The position numbers were made by a program, and so were the translations under genes. The notes under the pieces were generated by a model. That model was given only the letters and a program-made list of their open reading frames with translations. It was not told the origin of the DNA and ran no database searches. 64,000 nucleotides of DNA from Candidatus Krumholzibacteriota bacterium (lineage in GTDB: Bacteria; Krumholzibacteriota; Krumholzibacteriia; JAJRXK01). The DNA lies in contig JAJDAC010000027.1 of the NCBI GenBank assembly GCA_029262065.1, forward strand, positions 186,001 through 250,000, in the 5' to 3' direction. Shown one piece after another: positions 25,490-33,876 of the stretch; within the stretch, counting starts at the first letter, position 1, and each line of letters begins with the position of its first letter.

Positions 25490-28400
25490 ATGACTCGCCC
25501 CACGCCGCTCGCACAACTCGCCCGGCTCGTTCTAATCGCCCTGGCGGCGCTGCCCACCCCGGCACGTGCGATCATTCTGACCGAGGTGCCCACTTCCATC
25601 ACCGGCGTCTTCGTAGGCGATGTCGAGTGGGGTGATTTCGACGGGGACGGTGATCTCGACGTAATCACCATGGGCAGGGAAACGTTTTCGTTCGCGAACA
25701 CCACGATCTACCGCAACGACGGCGGGTCGTTCGTCGACATCAACGCGAACATTCCCAACATGTACTGGGGCGACTCCGACTGGGGTGACTTCGACGGGGA
25801 TGGCGACCTGGACCTGGCGTTGACCGGCATTGCTTTCGACGAATCGGACAAGTACGCCAACCTCTACCGCAACGACCAGGGAGTATTCACATTGCACGTG
25901 GCGTTCGAGGGCCAGTTCACGGGCAAGGTCAGGTTCCACGATACAGATGCCGACGGCGACCTCGATCTTTTTGTAACGGGTACCAAGTACAGCCGCACCT
26001 ACATCAACGACGGAGGGAACTACTTTGACTGGGTCGATGTCCGTAACCACGGGCTGACCGACGGTGACGTCTCGTTCATCGACGTCGACGGTGACGGGCA
26101 CCCGGATGCTACTTTCATGGGAAGAATCGCAAACAGCCCCACGAACAACGGCGACTTCATAACCGACATCGAGTATCGAACGCTGGGCCAGGCCAGCTCC
26201 ATCACGAGCCTTCCCGGCCTTGATCGTTCGGCTTTGGTCTGGGGCGACGTGAACGGTGACGGAGACCTCGACCTGGTCACATCGGGACAGATTGTCGGTG
26301 GGATCAACCAGTCCAACCTGTACCGACAAGACGCCGGCGTTTTCACGCCTCAACTCATGTCAAGCATAAGCCGTGGCGATGCCGCTTGGGGCGACGCAGA
26401 CAACGACGGCGACCTCGACCTCGTGTACAGCGGCTGGGACAGCCTGTCCGACAGGAAGATAATTCTCAAACGCAACGACAACGGAGTCCTGGCCCACGAG
26501 GGAGAACTGATCGGATTACTCAGTAGTAGCCTGGCGTGGGGCGACTACGACGGAGACGGCGACCTGGATCTGGCCGCGGTTGGACAAGATGACACTTCGT
26601 TTGCTCGGTTCCTGTTGTACCGCAATGATGCGTTTCTCTTGAACACCGCGCCCACTGTGCCGACGGGACTCACCGTACAGGCCGACGCCGAATGGATCGA
26701 GTTGTCGTGGAACCCCGGTACCGACCTGGAAACAGCCGATGTCTCCCTGTCGTACAACGTGCGGGTGGGATCGTCTCCGGGCGCCAACGACATCGTTCCC
26801 AGCCATTCGCTGGCCGACGGTACGCGCCTACTGACAGGAGTGGGCAACACGACCCTGGCCACGAAAATGTTCCTGGATACCCGGGCGGTTCCCGGAGGAA
26901 CGTTCTACTGGAGCGTGCAGGCGATCGATGCTGGCGGCGGCGCCTCGCCGTTTGCAGCCGAGCAGCAGTTCTTCCTGCCCATGGCACGGTTTGCCGATGA
27001 AACGGCCGTGGGGAGCTGGCTCTTTGGTGACGCGGCAATGGTCGACATGTCGGGCGATGGCGTACCGGAAATCATGATGTCGGGCGCCGACTCAACCAGC
27101 TCGGGCACCCGCATCTTCAGTCCTGGCTTTCTGGGAAGCCTCACGCTCAACGAGTCGGGTGGCATGGCCTGGGGTGACTACGATCGCGATGGCTTTTTGG
27201 ACCTCATATTGTCCAATGGCGACGACACGATTCTCTTTCGCAACGACCGGGGCGAACCCAGCGGTACGAACAATCTGGGCTTGCCCATGACAGGCGGTGG
27301 AGGCGCCGAATGGGGTGACTACGACAACGACGGAGACCTGGATCTGATGTTCGTGATCCACGGACTCTACCGAAATGACGGCAGTGCGTTCGTGCACGAT
27401 CCGGCGATTCAACCCGGGTCGTCAACGGGTTACGCTCGGTTCGGCGACTACGACCGCGACGGCGATCTCGATCTGCTCCAAGGCGGCCGGTTTGGTGCCA
27501 ACGACTTCGAACACCGAGTGCAACGCAACGACAATGGTAGCTGGACCGAGATCTTCATCGCCACGGCGGCAGACTACAAAGCCGCCGGCTGTTTCGTAGA
27601 CTACGACGGCGATGCCGACCTGGACATCGTGGTGACATCCGAGGCGATGCCGGCCCAGATCCACCGCAACGACGGAGGAACCTTCACGCTGGATTCCACG
27701 GCGTCGGCGGGCCTGCCCTGGGTAAGTCGCGGAGCGATCCTCCCGGCCGATTTCGACCACGACGGTGACCAGGACCTTCTGCTTACGGGCTTCATGCAAT
27801 CGAACGCGGAAACACCCATTCTCGAAAACCTCGGAGGAACGTTTGTCTTCGCCGCCACAAACCTTCCTCATATGGAAGGCACCGGAAGCTGGGGCGACTA
27901 CGACGGCGACAACGACCTGGACATCCTGCTCCTGGGAAAACGTGAATCGGGTGTATACGGCGGGGGACTCTACCGGAACAACGCCACCACGACGAACCAA
28001 CCGCCGCAGGCTCCCACCAACCTGGGGACCGGCGTGCAGGACGGCTATCTGTACCTGTACTGGGCCGCGGGATCGGACGCCGAGACCAGTCCGTTCGAAG
28101 TGACCCACAACGTGCGCGTGGGAACCGCCCCTGGCCTGGGCGACGTGGTACCGCCCATGGCGCTGGCCGACGGTACTCGCCAGGTGTTTCGACCCGGTAA
28201 CGCGCAGTGGTCCCCCGTTTTCAAACTGGACCTGACCAACATCGTCGCGAGCCCACTGTACTGGACCGTGCAAACCGTCGATGGAAGCTACATTGGTTCG
28301 GCGTTTGCGCCCGAGCAGTCGGTTGCGCTCGCGCCCACGGGGCTGGAAACGGAGGCGCCGTCGGTGGCTTCGCTGCGCGCGGTTGCGCCCAATCCAACGT

Positions 28401-28639
28401 CGGGCCGGACGGTTGCATCGCTGACGATGCCACGCAGTGGGCACGCCGCGGTCAAGGTGTACGACGTTCGCGGACGTGCGGTGCGTACATTGCACGATGG
28501 CCGCTTGCCGGTGGGAACCCACGAACTGACCTGGGACACACGCGACGGCCAGGGCCGACCAGTAGCGTCGGGCGCCTATTTCCTCCGAATGGTAACCCAG
28601 GGAACCATCCAGACCCGGAGAGTGACCGTGACCCGTTGA
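25490..28639 (+). CDS. Giant secreted FG-GAP/VCBS repeat protein with C-terminal sorting-like domain (copy 2)
   Basis: This 1049-aa tandem paralogue of the preceding gene is collinear with it throughout. It has the signal peptide (ending TPARA), the opening IILTEVPTSITGVFVGDVEWGD, Asp-rich FG-GAP loops and two fibronectin-like modules (NPGTDLETADVSLSYNVRVG and GSDAETSPFEVTHNVRVG). The FlgD-Ig-like end domain reads VKVYDVRGRAVRTL and ASGAYFLRM. The ATG at 25490 has GGGAGG 7 nt upstream. Near-identity is confined to structural loops while the rest has diverged, so the duplication is not very recent. The 97-nt spacer suggests co-transcription with copy 1. Its tail faces a convergent gene 7 nt away. 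Confidence 0.85.
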   Translation: MTRPTPLAQLARLVLIALAALPTPARAIILTEVPTSITGVFVGDVEWGDFDGDGDLDVITMGRETFSFANTTIYRNDGGSFVDINANIPNMYWGDSDWGDFDGDGDLDLALTGIAFDESDKYANLYRNDQGVFTLHVAFEGQFTGKVRFHDTDADGDLDLFVTGTKYSRTYINDGGNYFDWVDVRNHGLTDGDVSFIDVDGDGHPDATFMGRIANSPTNNGDFITDIEYRTLGQASSITSLPGLDRSALVWGDVNGDGDLDLVTSGQIVGGINQSNLYRQDAGVFTPQLMSSISRGDAAWGDADNDGDLDLVYSGWDSLSDRKIILKRNDNGVLAHEGELIGLLSSSLAWGDYDGDGDLDLAAVGQDDTSFARFLLYRNDAFLLNTAPTVPTGLTVQADAEWIELSWNPGTDLETADVSLSYNVRVGSSPGANDIVPSHSLADGTRLLTGVGNTTLATKMFLDTRAVPGGTFYWSVQAIDAGGGASPFAAEQQFFLPMARFADETAVGSWLFGDAAMVDMSGDGVPEIMMSGADSTSSGTRIFSPGFLGSLTLNESGGMAWGDYDRDGFLDLILSNGDDTILFRNDRGEPSGTNNLGLPMTGGGGAEWGDYDNDGDLDLMFVIHGLYRNDGSAFVHDPAIQPGSSTGYARFGDYDRDGDLDLLQGGRFGANDFEHRVQRNDNGSWTEIFIATAADYKAAGCFVDYDGDADLDIVVTSEAMPAQIHRNDGGTFTLDSTASAGLPWVSRGAILPADFDHDGDQDLLLTGFMQSNAETPILENLGGTFVFAATNLPHMEGTGSWGDYDGDNDLDILLLGKRESGVYGGGLYRNNATTTNQPPQAPTNLGTGVQDGYLYLYWAAGSDAETSPFEVTHNVRVGTAPGLGDVVPPMALADGTRQVFRPGNAQWSPVFKLDLTNIVASPLYWTVQTVDGSYIGSAFAPEQSVALAPTGLETEAPSVASLRAVAPNPTSGRTVASLTMPRSGHAAVKVYDVRGRAVRTLHDGRLPVGTHELTWDTRDGQGRPVASGAYFLRMVTQGTIQTRRVTVTR

Positions 28640-28646
28640 GGCGGAA

Positions 28647-29495
28647 TCAATTCCGATCGGCGGAAGGTTCCTTCCGCGCGACCATGGGACCGATGTACTC
28701 GGTGGCCACGACCACCTGGTCGAACCGCATGACCTGGTGCTGAGGCCAGGCCTTGCCACCCCCGTGGTACAGATTCATCCAGAACGTTTCGATGTAGGTG
28801 TCGGCGCCAGCCAGTTGGACGGTGCGCCGGTAGGCGCGCTCGCCGTCGATCCAGCCCTCGAGCAGAGCGCCGCCGCCCCGCTCGACACGCACATGGGTTT
28901 CGATGCAGATCCACTGCGCGGTCGGCAGCAGATGCTTCGAGCCCTCGTGGTCCCAGTGATCGTGTTCACCCCAGGGAGAAGTCATTTCCTGCGAGTAGAG
29001 GTACGTGCCCATGGGAATCTTGCCGTCGAGCGTGGTACGACCCAGATCTCCGCGAGCCGACCAGCATCGATCGCCCTGGGCCGGCGGCCGACCACCCCAG
29101 CCACACTCGCCGAAGGTTCCCGCGAACCCAGGAAACTTGCCCACGTCGACGGTCTCGAAGTCGAGCTCGAACCAGACATAGTAGCGTGCGTAGAGATCGA
29201 CCGGTTGACCCGGCAGTCGCTTGCGAAAGTCCATGGCGCCGTTGGTGCCACCCACACACGGTGCTTGCAATGCCAGTCCGGCCAGACCGCCCTCAACCTG
29301 AACCAGGTCGTACTTTTCGGTGCCATCGGACCAGTGCGCACGCCACTGCTCGGATTCGAAGTCTTCGAACAACAGAACCCTTGGATCCTGGGCCAGGCCT
29401 TGATCGCCGGGATGCTCCTGGGCAATCCCGGCGACCGAAACGGACGAGCTCAGCAACGCGAGCGTCAGCGCGCAGGCGACGATCCGGCGGCTCAA
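28647..29495 (-). CDS. Secreted polysaccharide-lyase-14-like (concanavalin-fold) protein
   Basis: This 282-aa protein starts from a TTG at 29495. An AAGGA site formed by the last codons of dodecin lies just upstream, supporting that start. The signal peptide ends near VAGIAQ. The mature domain resembles the PL14/alginate-lyase-like jelly roll: LYARYYVWFELDFETVDVGKFPGF is the hallmark strand, followed by GECGWGGR, GTYLYSQEM, WICIETHVRV, GWIDGERAYRRT and MNLYHGGG. Members degrade or bind acidic polysaccharides, though many relatives are untested. Catalysis is therefore unproven. It lies 2 nt after dodecin. Confidence 0.65.
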   Translation of the reverse strand: MSRRIVACALTLALLSSSVSVAGIAQEHPGDQGLAQDPRVLLFEDFESEQWRAHWSDGTEKYDLVQVEGGLAGLALQAPCVGGTNGAMDFRKRLPGQPVDLYARYYVWFELDFETVDVGKFPGFAGTFGECGWGGRPPAQGDRCWSARGDLGRTTLDGKIPMGTYLYSQEMTSPWGEHDHWDHEGSKHLLPTAQWICIETHVRVERGGGALLEGWIDGERAYRRTVQLAGADTYIETFWMNLYHGGGKAWPQHQVMRFDQVVVATEYIGPMVARKEPSADRN

Positions 29496-29497
29496 TG

Positions 29498-29701
29498 TCA
29501 GTCCTTCAATATGAACGTGATTTTCATAAGAACGCGGTACTCGACGATATCGCCGTTCTTGACCACGCAGCTCTGGTCCTTGATCCAGGCCGACTCGATG
29601 TTCTGCACCGTCTTGGACGCGCGCTTCACACCTTTGGCAATGGCATCATCGAAGCTCTTCTTCGACGATGAAGTGATTTCGGTAATCTTGGCGACAGCCA
29701 T
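29498..29701 (-). CDS. Dodecin (flavin-storage protein)
   Basis: This 67-aa protein starts from the ATG at 29701, with AAAGGAGGG upstream; a longer frame is read-through. The family pattern is complete: AKITEITSSSKKSFDDAI, GVKRASKTVQNIESAWIKDQSCVV and a final beta strand EYRVLMKITFILKD. Dodecins (PF07311) form hollow dodecamers that bind flavins between the conserved Trp (here SAWIKDQ) residues and buffer free flavin. A flavin store is relevant in a genome region with several flavoenzymes, but no direct link is shown. Confidence 0.9.
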   Translation of the reverse strand: MAVAKITEITSSSKKSFDDAIAKGVKRASKTVQNIESAWIKDQSCVVKNGDIVEYRVLMKITFILKD

Positions 29702-29808
29702 GGGCCATGCCCTCCTTTGGGTTGTTGTTACCAGGGAGACAAGGACGAGCTTCCGCCCGGGGGTTGAACCGCCTACAATAGCCGGCAATCCCCGTCCAGG
29801 AGCTGTCG

Positions 29809-31191
29809 ATGTCCAGTCCCATCAAGGTACCACACACGCTCGTCCTGCTGTTCGGCATGGTCATACTGGCGCAGATCATGACCTACGTTCTGCCCTCGGG
29901 CGAGTTCGAACGTCAGACCGCGGCCGACGGCCATCACGAGTCGGTGGTAGCGGGAAGTTTCCACGAAGTGGACGCGCCCGCCCTGCCGTGGCACGCGGCC
30001 TTTACGTCACTGCCCCGGGGATTCGAGGCAGCCCAGGGAATCATCTTCTTCGTGTTCATCGTCGGCGGCACGTTCGCGGTGCTCCGAGCCACGGGCGCGA
30101 TCGACGCCATGATCGGGGTGCTGCTGGACAAACTGAGTGGCGTGCCCTGGCTGCTCATTGCCGGGGGAATCGTGTTCTTCACCGCCGGATCAGCCAGTAT
30201 CGGTATGGCCGAAGAGTATCTGCCGTTCATTCCGGTGCTTATCATTCTTTGCGTGGGCCTGGGATTCGACCGCATTACAGCCGTAGGAATATTGCTGGTG
30301 GCGTACGCCGTGGGATACGGCTGCGCCCCGTTCAACCCGTTCACCGTGATCATCGCGCAGGACATCGCCGGTCTCGAAACGTACTCAGGAACTGCGTACC
30401 GGGTGATACTCGTATTGCTGTTCATGGTTCCGGGATTTTTCCACGTTTACCGGTACTCACGTAAGGTCGCGGCCGATCCCGGCGCCAGCTTGCTGGCAGG
30501 ATTACCCGATGACGGCGACGATCGACTTCCCGACAATCACCCAACGTTTGTCCCCGCCCACGGTGTCGTCTTGGCACTGGTGGTCGCGCTCATTGGATTG
30601 CTGGTTTGGGGAATCAAGGTCCACGGCTGGTACCTGTCGGAAATGATGGCGCTGTTCGTTGGATTGGCCGTGGTACTGGGCTTTGTGGCGCGACTCTCTC
30701 CCGATACGGTGGCCCGCGAATTCTGCGTGGGTGCCGCCGAGCTGGCCACGACGGCGTTGCTCATTGGGTTTGCACGCACGATTCAGGTGGTACTGGACGA
30801 AGGCCGCGTCGTGGACACGATCATCAACGCCGTGGCCGCTCCTCTGGAAGGACTGGGCCCATCGCTCGCCGCGGTGGGAATGTTCATGTTCCAAAGCGTT
30901 TGCAACCTGTTCATTCCGTCGGGCAGCGGCCAGGCGTATGTCACGGTGCCGCTCATGGCACCGCTTGGCGACCTGGTGGGCGTAAACCGGCAAATAGCGG
31001 TATTGGCCTACCAGTTCGGCGATGGCTTCACCAATATACTGGTACCCACCAACGCGGTGCTGGTGGGAATCCTGGCCATCGCCCGAGTGCCACTGGACCG
31101 GTGGTGGCGATTCATCATGCCCTTCATGGTGCAACTGTGGGTGTTGGGCAGCCTGGCCTTGGTGATCGCCGTTTGGATGGACTACAAGTAG
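29809..31191 (+). CDS. YfcC/DcuC-type membrane transporter
   Basis: This 460-aa protein has about eleven hydrophobic segments. The opening KVPHTLVLLFGMVILAQIMTYVLPSGEFER is typical of the YfcC family (PF03606-like), which includes proposed C4-dicarboxylate, amino-acid or arginine/ornithine carriers. Re-entrant-like GSASIGMAEEYLPFIP and GYGCAPFNPFTV segments, and a second half with SVCNLFIPSGSGQAYVTVPLMAPLGDL, match the two inverted halves of such carriers. The substrate is unknown. CAGGAG lies 7 nt before the ATG and a TACAAT hexamer at 29774 may be a -10 box. It diverges from dodecin. Confidence 0.82.
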   Translation: MSSPIKVPHTLVLLFGMVILAQIMTYVLPSGEFERQTAADGHHESVVAGSFHEVDAPALPWHAAFTSLPRGFEAAQGIIFFVFIVGGTFAVLRATGAIDAMIGVLLDKLSGVPWLLIAGGIVFFTAGSASIGMAEEYLPFIPVLIILCVGLGFDRITAVGILLVAYAVGYGCAPFNPFTVIIAQDIAGLETYSGTAYRVILVLLFMVPGFFHVYRYSRKVAADPGASLLAGLPDDGDDRLPDNHPTFVPAHGVVLALVVALIGLLVWGIKVHGWYLSEMMALFVGLAVVLGFVARLSPDTVAREFCVGAAELATTALLIGFARTIQVVLDEGRVVDTIINAVAAPLEGLGPSLAAVGMFMFQSVCNLFIPSGSGQAYVTVPLMAPLGDLVGVNRQIAVLAYQFGDGFTNILVPTNAVLVGILAIARVPLDRWWRFIMPFMVQLWVLGSLALVIAVWMDYK

Positions 31192-31252
31192 CCTGAATCC
31201 AAAGGCAACGAGCCGCGCGAAACTGTTTCCGTACCTCGGGTCAGGAGAATCG

Positions 31253-32158
31253 ATGAAAGTCGTCATGACGGGCGCCACGGGCTTCGTAGGCCAAGCCCTC
31301 GCCAAGCATCTACACCAACAGGGCCATTCCCTGGTGGTGCTGTCACGCAATGCACGCTCGGCGCAGCACAAGCTGCCGTTCGCGGACGCATTGGACTGGT
31401 CACCGGTGGCTGAGCAGGCACCCGCGGCGGCTTTCGAAGGCGCCGATGCGGTGATCCATCTGGCCGGGGAATCGGTGCAGGGACGATGGAGCGCCAGTCA
31501 ACGCGCCGCTATTGCCGACAGCCGAATCGTGGGCACGCGAAACCTGGTCGACGCCATGATCGCCGCCAAAGAGGGCCCCAAAATCCTGGTGTCCACGAGT
31601 GCGATCGGGTTCTACGGCGACCGCGGCGACGACGAGCTGAACGAGTCGTCCACGGCCGGCGACACCAACGACTTCTTGACCGGCGTTTGCATCAAATGGG
31701 AGGCCGAGGCGGCGCGCGCCCGCGAGCACGGCATCCGCGTGGCGATAGTGCGCGTAGGCGTGGTACTGGCGCAGGGTGGAGGCGCGCTCGACGCAATGCT
31801 GCTCCCCACCAAGATGGGCGCCGGCGGACCGCTGGGTTCGGGAAACCAATGGTGGGCCTGGATCCACCGCGAGGATCTGGTGGGCATCTACACGCACGCC
31901 CTGACCAGTCCGGTCGATGGTGTGCTGAACGGTACGGCGCCTCAACCTGTGCGACAGAAGGATTTCGCCAAGGCCCTGGGCGCCGTCCTCAAGCGACCCG
32001 CTTTCATGCCCGCGCCTGCGTTTGCCCTGAAACTGGTGCTGGGCGGCTTTTCGCAAGAGCTGCTATCGAGCAAGAAGGTGCTGCCCAAAGAGACCGAGGC
32101 ATCGGGCTACCGATTCCAGCACCCGGAACTGGGCGCCGCTCTCCGCTCGATCCTGTAG
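31253..32158 (+). CDS. TIGR01777-family epimerase-like protein (SDR39U1/YfcH type)
   Basis: This 301-aa extended-SDR protein has the NADP motif TGATGFVG at residues 7-14. ADAVIHLAGESVQGRWSASQRAAIADSRIVGTRNLV is the family signature. VSTSAIGFYGDRGD follows with the Ser/Tyr pair, then WWAWIHREDLVGIY, LNGTAPQPVRQKDFAKALG and the C-terminal helical DUF1731 domain ending GYRFQHPELGAALRSIL. The true reaction of this widespread family is not settled. CAGGAG precedes the ATG by 7 nt. Confidence 0.9.
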   Translation: MKVVMTGATGFVGQALAKHLHQQGHSLVVLSRNARSAQHKLPFADALDWSPVAEQAPAAAFEGADAVIHLAGESVQGRWSASQRAAIADSRIVGTRNLVDAMIAAKEGPKILVSTSAIGFYGDRGDDELNESSTAGDTNDFLTGVCIKWEAEAARAREHGIRVAIVRVGVVLAQGGGALDAMLLPTKMGAGGPLGSGNQWWAWIHREDLVGIYTHALTSPVDGVLNGTAPQPVRQKDFAKALGAVLKRPAFMPAPAFALKLVLGGFSQELLSSKKVLPKETEASGYRFQHPELGAALRSIL

Positions 32159-32187
32159 CATTGGATGACCGCAACGGTTGACACCCG

Positions 32188-32216
32188 TTGAAGCCGTCGA
32201 GCCAACTCTCTATCAT
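32188..32216 (+). promoter_or_regulatory. Sigma-70-like promoter for proline dehydrogenase, possibly leaderless
   Basis: TTGAAG (32188-32193), a 17-bp spacer, then TATCAT (32211-32216). The start codon ATG at 32223 begins seven bases after the -10 box, where transcription would normally begin. No Shine-Dalgarno sequence stands before that ATG, consistent with a leaderless mRNA. Confidence 0.45.
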
Positions 32217-32222
32217 GGTCGC

Positions 32223-33239
32223 ATGTCACCCAGCGCCATCAATTCCAACGAAACCCAGGCCTCCGGCGAAAAGCCGGGGGTAGTCTGGGGCGAGCAGAAG
32301 CCCGCACCACGACGCAGCGGTTTGTCCGAGGCACTCCACCGCGCCCTGGTTGGCGTGATGAAAGCCATGCCCCGCAGCGTGGTCCGTCTGGCCGCCAGCC
32401 CCTACATCGCCGGCGAAGACAGTGCACAGGCATGGCGGTTGGCCGACGACCTGTGGCGCACCAAGCAATTGCATTCGACACTCGATGTGCTGGGCGAGCA
32501 CGTCCAGTCCCAGGCCGACATCGACGACTATTTTTCGCAGTTCAAACAACTGGTGACCGAGCTCGAGGGTCGGAAACACGCCAACATCTCCATCAAGCTA
32601 TCGGCACTGGGCCAAGCTCAGGACGAAGACGCTTGCTTCCAACGCACCCGCGAGCTGGTGGCGCAAGCACGCGATGTGGGTACGTTCGTTCGCTTCGACA
32701 TGGAAGACGCGACCACGGTTTCCAGCACACTGGGCATCTATCGGCGCGTGAGGAAGGAATTTGACAACTGTGGCGTCGTGCTGCAATCACGGCTCTATCG
32801 TACGCGCGAGGATATCGAAAGTCTGCGCGAACTGCGCCCCAACGTGCGTCTTTGCATTGGGATTTACCCCGAGAACCCGTCCATCGCTCTCCAGAGCAAG
32901 ACCGAGATGAAGCGCCATCTACTGGAGCTGCTGAACGTGTTGTGGGACAATGGTCAGCACGTGGCCATTGCCACCCATGAAGAATGGGTCATTCGGAAGG
33001 CACTCGAACTCGCCGACAAGAAGAACAAGCCCAGCCATGAAATCGAAGTGCAGATGTTGCTGGGTGTGCCACGCAACGCTCTGCAGAAGGAGCTGGTTCA
33101 GCGGGGAGTACGGGTCCGGCTGTACGTTCCCTACGGCCGGCGCTGGTATGCGTACTCCATGCGTCGGCTCGAGAACAACCCGGATATGTTGCGTATGGTC
33201 GCCGGCAACGTGCTGGGCGGTCTATTCAGGGCACGCTAG
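32223..33239 (+). CDS. Proline dehydrogenase
   Basis: This 338-aa FAD enzyme starts from the ATG at 32223; an in-frame TTG at 32178 is less likely. The (beta/alpha)8 PRODH signature is present: ISIKLSALG, FVRFDMEDA, VVLQSRLYRTREDIESL, the conserved RLCIGIYPENP (usually RLVKGAY, so the substrate loop is somewhat divergent), VAIATHEEWVI, EVQMLLGVPR, and the C-terminal RVRLYVPYGRRWYAYSMRRLENNP. The last provides the two arginines that bind the proline carboxylate. It oxidises proline to pyrroline-5-carboxylate as a stand-alone (non-PutA) enzyme. The partner P5C dehydrogenase is not in the window. Confidence 0.9.
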   Translation: MSPSAINSNETQASGEKPGVVWGEQKPAPRRSGLSEALHRALVGVMKAMPRSVVRLAASPYIAGEDSAQAWRLADDLWRTKQLHSTLDVLGEHVQSQADIDDYFSQFKQLVTELEGRKHANISIKLSALGQAQDEDACFQRTRELVAQARDVGTFVRFDMEDATTVSSTLGIYRRVRKEFDNCGVVLQSRLYRTREDIESLRELRPNVRLCIGIYPENPSIALQSKTEMKRHLLELLNVLWDNGQHVAIATHEEWVIRKALELADKKNKPSHEIEVQMLLGVPRNALQKELVQRGVRVRLYVPYGRRWYAYSMRRLENNPDMLRMVAGNVLGGLFRAR

Positions 33240-33279
33240 TTTTGAAACACCGAAGCCTCCCGTCAGGAGCATCATCACA

Positions 33280-33873
33280 ATGTTGAACACACGTTTCCTC
33301 ATTCTGGCCATCGTCCTTTGCATGTGCGCAACCACAAGCGCGGCCGAGATTCTCATCGACTTCGATGACGTGGTTGCGGGCACCGTGATCAACTCGCACT
33401 ACGCGCCCCAGGGCCTTACGTTGATCGGAGTGGGAAACGGTGGCCCCTTCGACGTGATCACCCAGGCCCCCTGCATTCCCGGCTCTTCAGCCCCCAACAG
33501 CATCAGCATCTTCCCCGACGGATTCTGCCCGGAGACGTTTGACAACCTGGGTTGGTTTCGCGTGGAGTTTGCCGAGCCTCAGCCGCGAGTTTCGATCGTA
33601 GCCACGCAGAGCGGCGATGGGGCCAGCTACCTGAAGGCTTTCACCGACGGCGAGTCGTTTCCCTTCGATCAGAAATTCGGTCAATCAGGACCCGCGTGGG
33701 TCAACGTGCCGCAAGCCATAGAAGTACTGGCTTCGAACTCGCGCATGATCACGGCCGTGGAATTCGGTGCCATCCAAGGCACCCTTCCCGTGGGATTCGA
33801 CGACCTGAGCTTCGAGATTACTCCCGTGGCCACCGAACGCTCCAGCTGGGGTACCGTGAAGGCAACGTTCTAG
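33280..33873 (+). CDS. Secreted protein with C-terminal SSWG..KA.F motif
   Basis: This 197-aa protein starts from the ATG at 33280 with CAGGAG upstream. The signal peptide ends near TTSAAE. The mature part (EILIDFDDVVAGTVINSHYAPQGLTLIGV...) resembles the jelly-roll exosortase/PEP-CTERM-type domains that begin with a D-F-D strand, but there is no PEP-CTERM anchor. VGFDDLSFEI is the typical late strand of that fold. The extreme C-terminus TERSSWGTVKATF shares its pattern with the tail of the protein at 9356-10039. It ends 3 nt before a convergent gene. Confidence 0.6.
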   Translation: MLNTRFLILAIVLCMCATTSAAEILIDFDDVVAGTVINSHYAPQGLTLIGVGNGGPFDVITQAPCIPGSSAPNSISIFPDGFCPETFDNLGWFRVEFAEPQPRVSIVATQSGDGASYLKAFTDGESFPFDQKFGQSGPAWVNVPQAIEVLASNSRMITAVEFGAIQGTLPVGFDDLSFEITPVATERSSWGTVKATF

Positions 33874-33876
33874 GGC

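Noticed and set aside
22252-28639. Repetitive DNA that could be taken for a CRISPR or satellite array
   Set aside because: The repetition is at protein level (Asp-rich FG-GAP loops at varying spacing in frame); there are no uniform DNA repeats with unique spacers.
27422-28759. A 445-codon minus-strand frame opposite the second FG-GAP gene
   Set aside because: Its composition mirrors the Asp-rich repeats of the real gene and shows no signal or domain of its own; similar frames occur opposite the first copy.
28737-30464. A 575-codon plus-strand frame spanning three genes
   Set aside because: It covers the PL14-like gene, dodecin and part of the transporter in the wrong frames. All three have clear family matches and ribosome sites.
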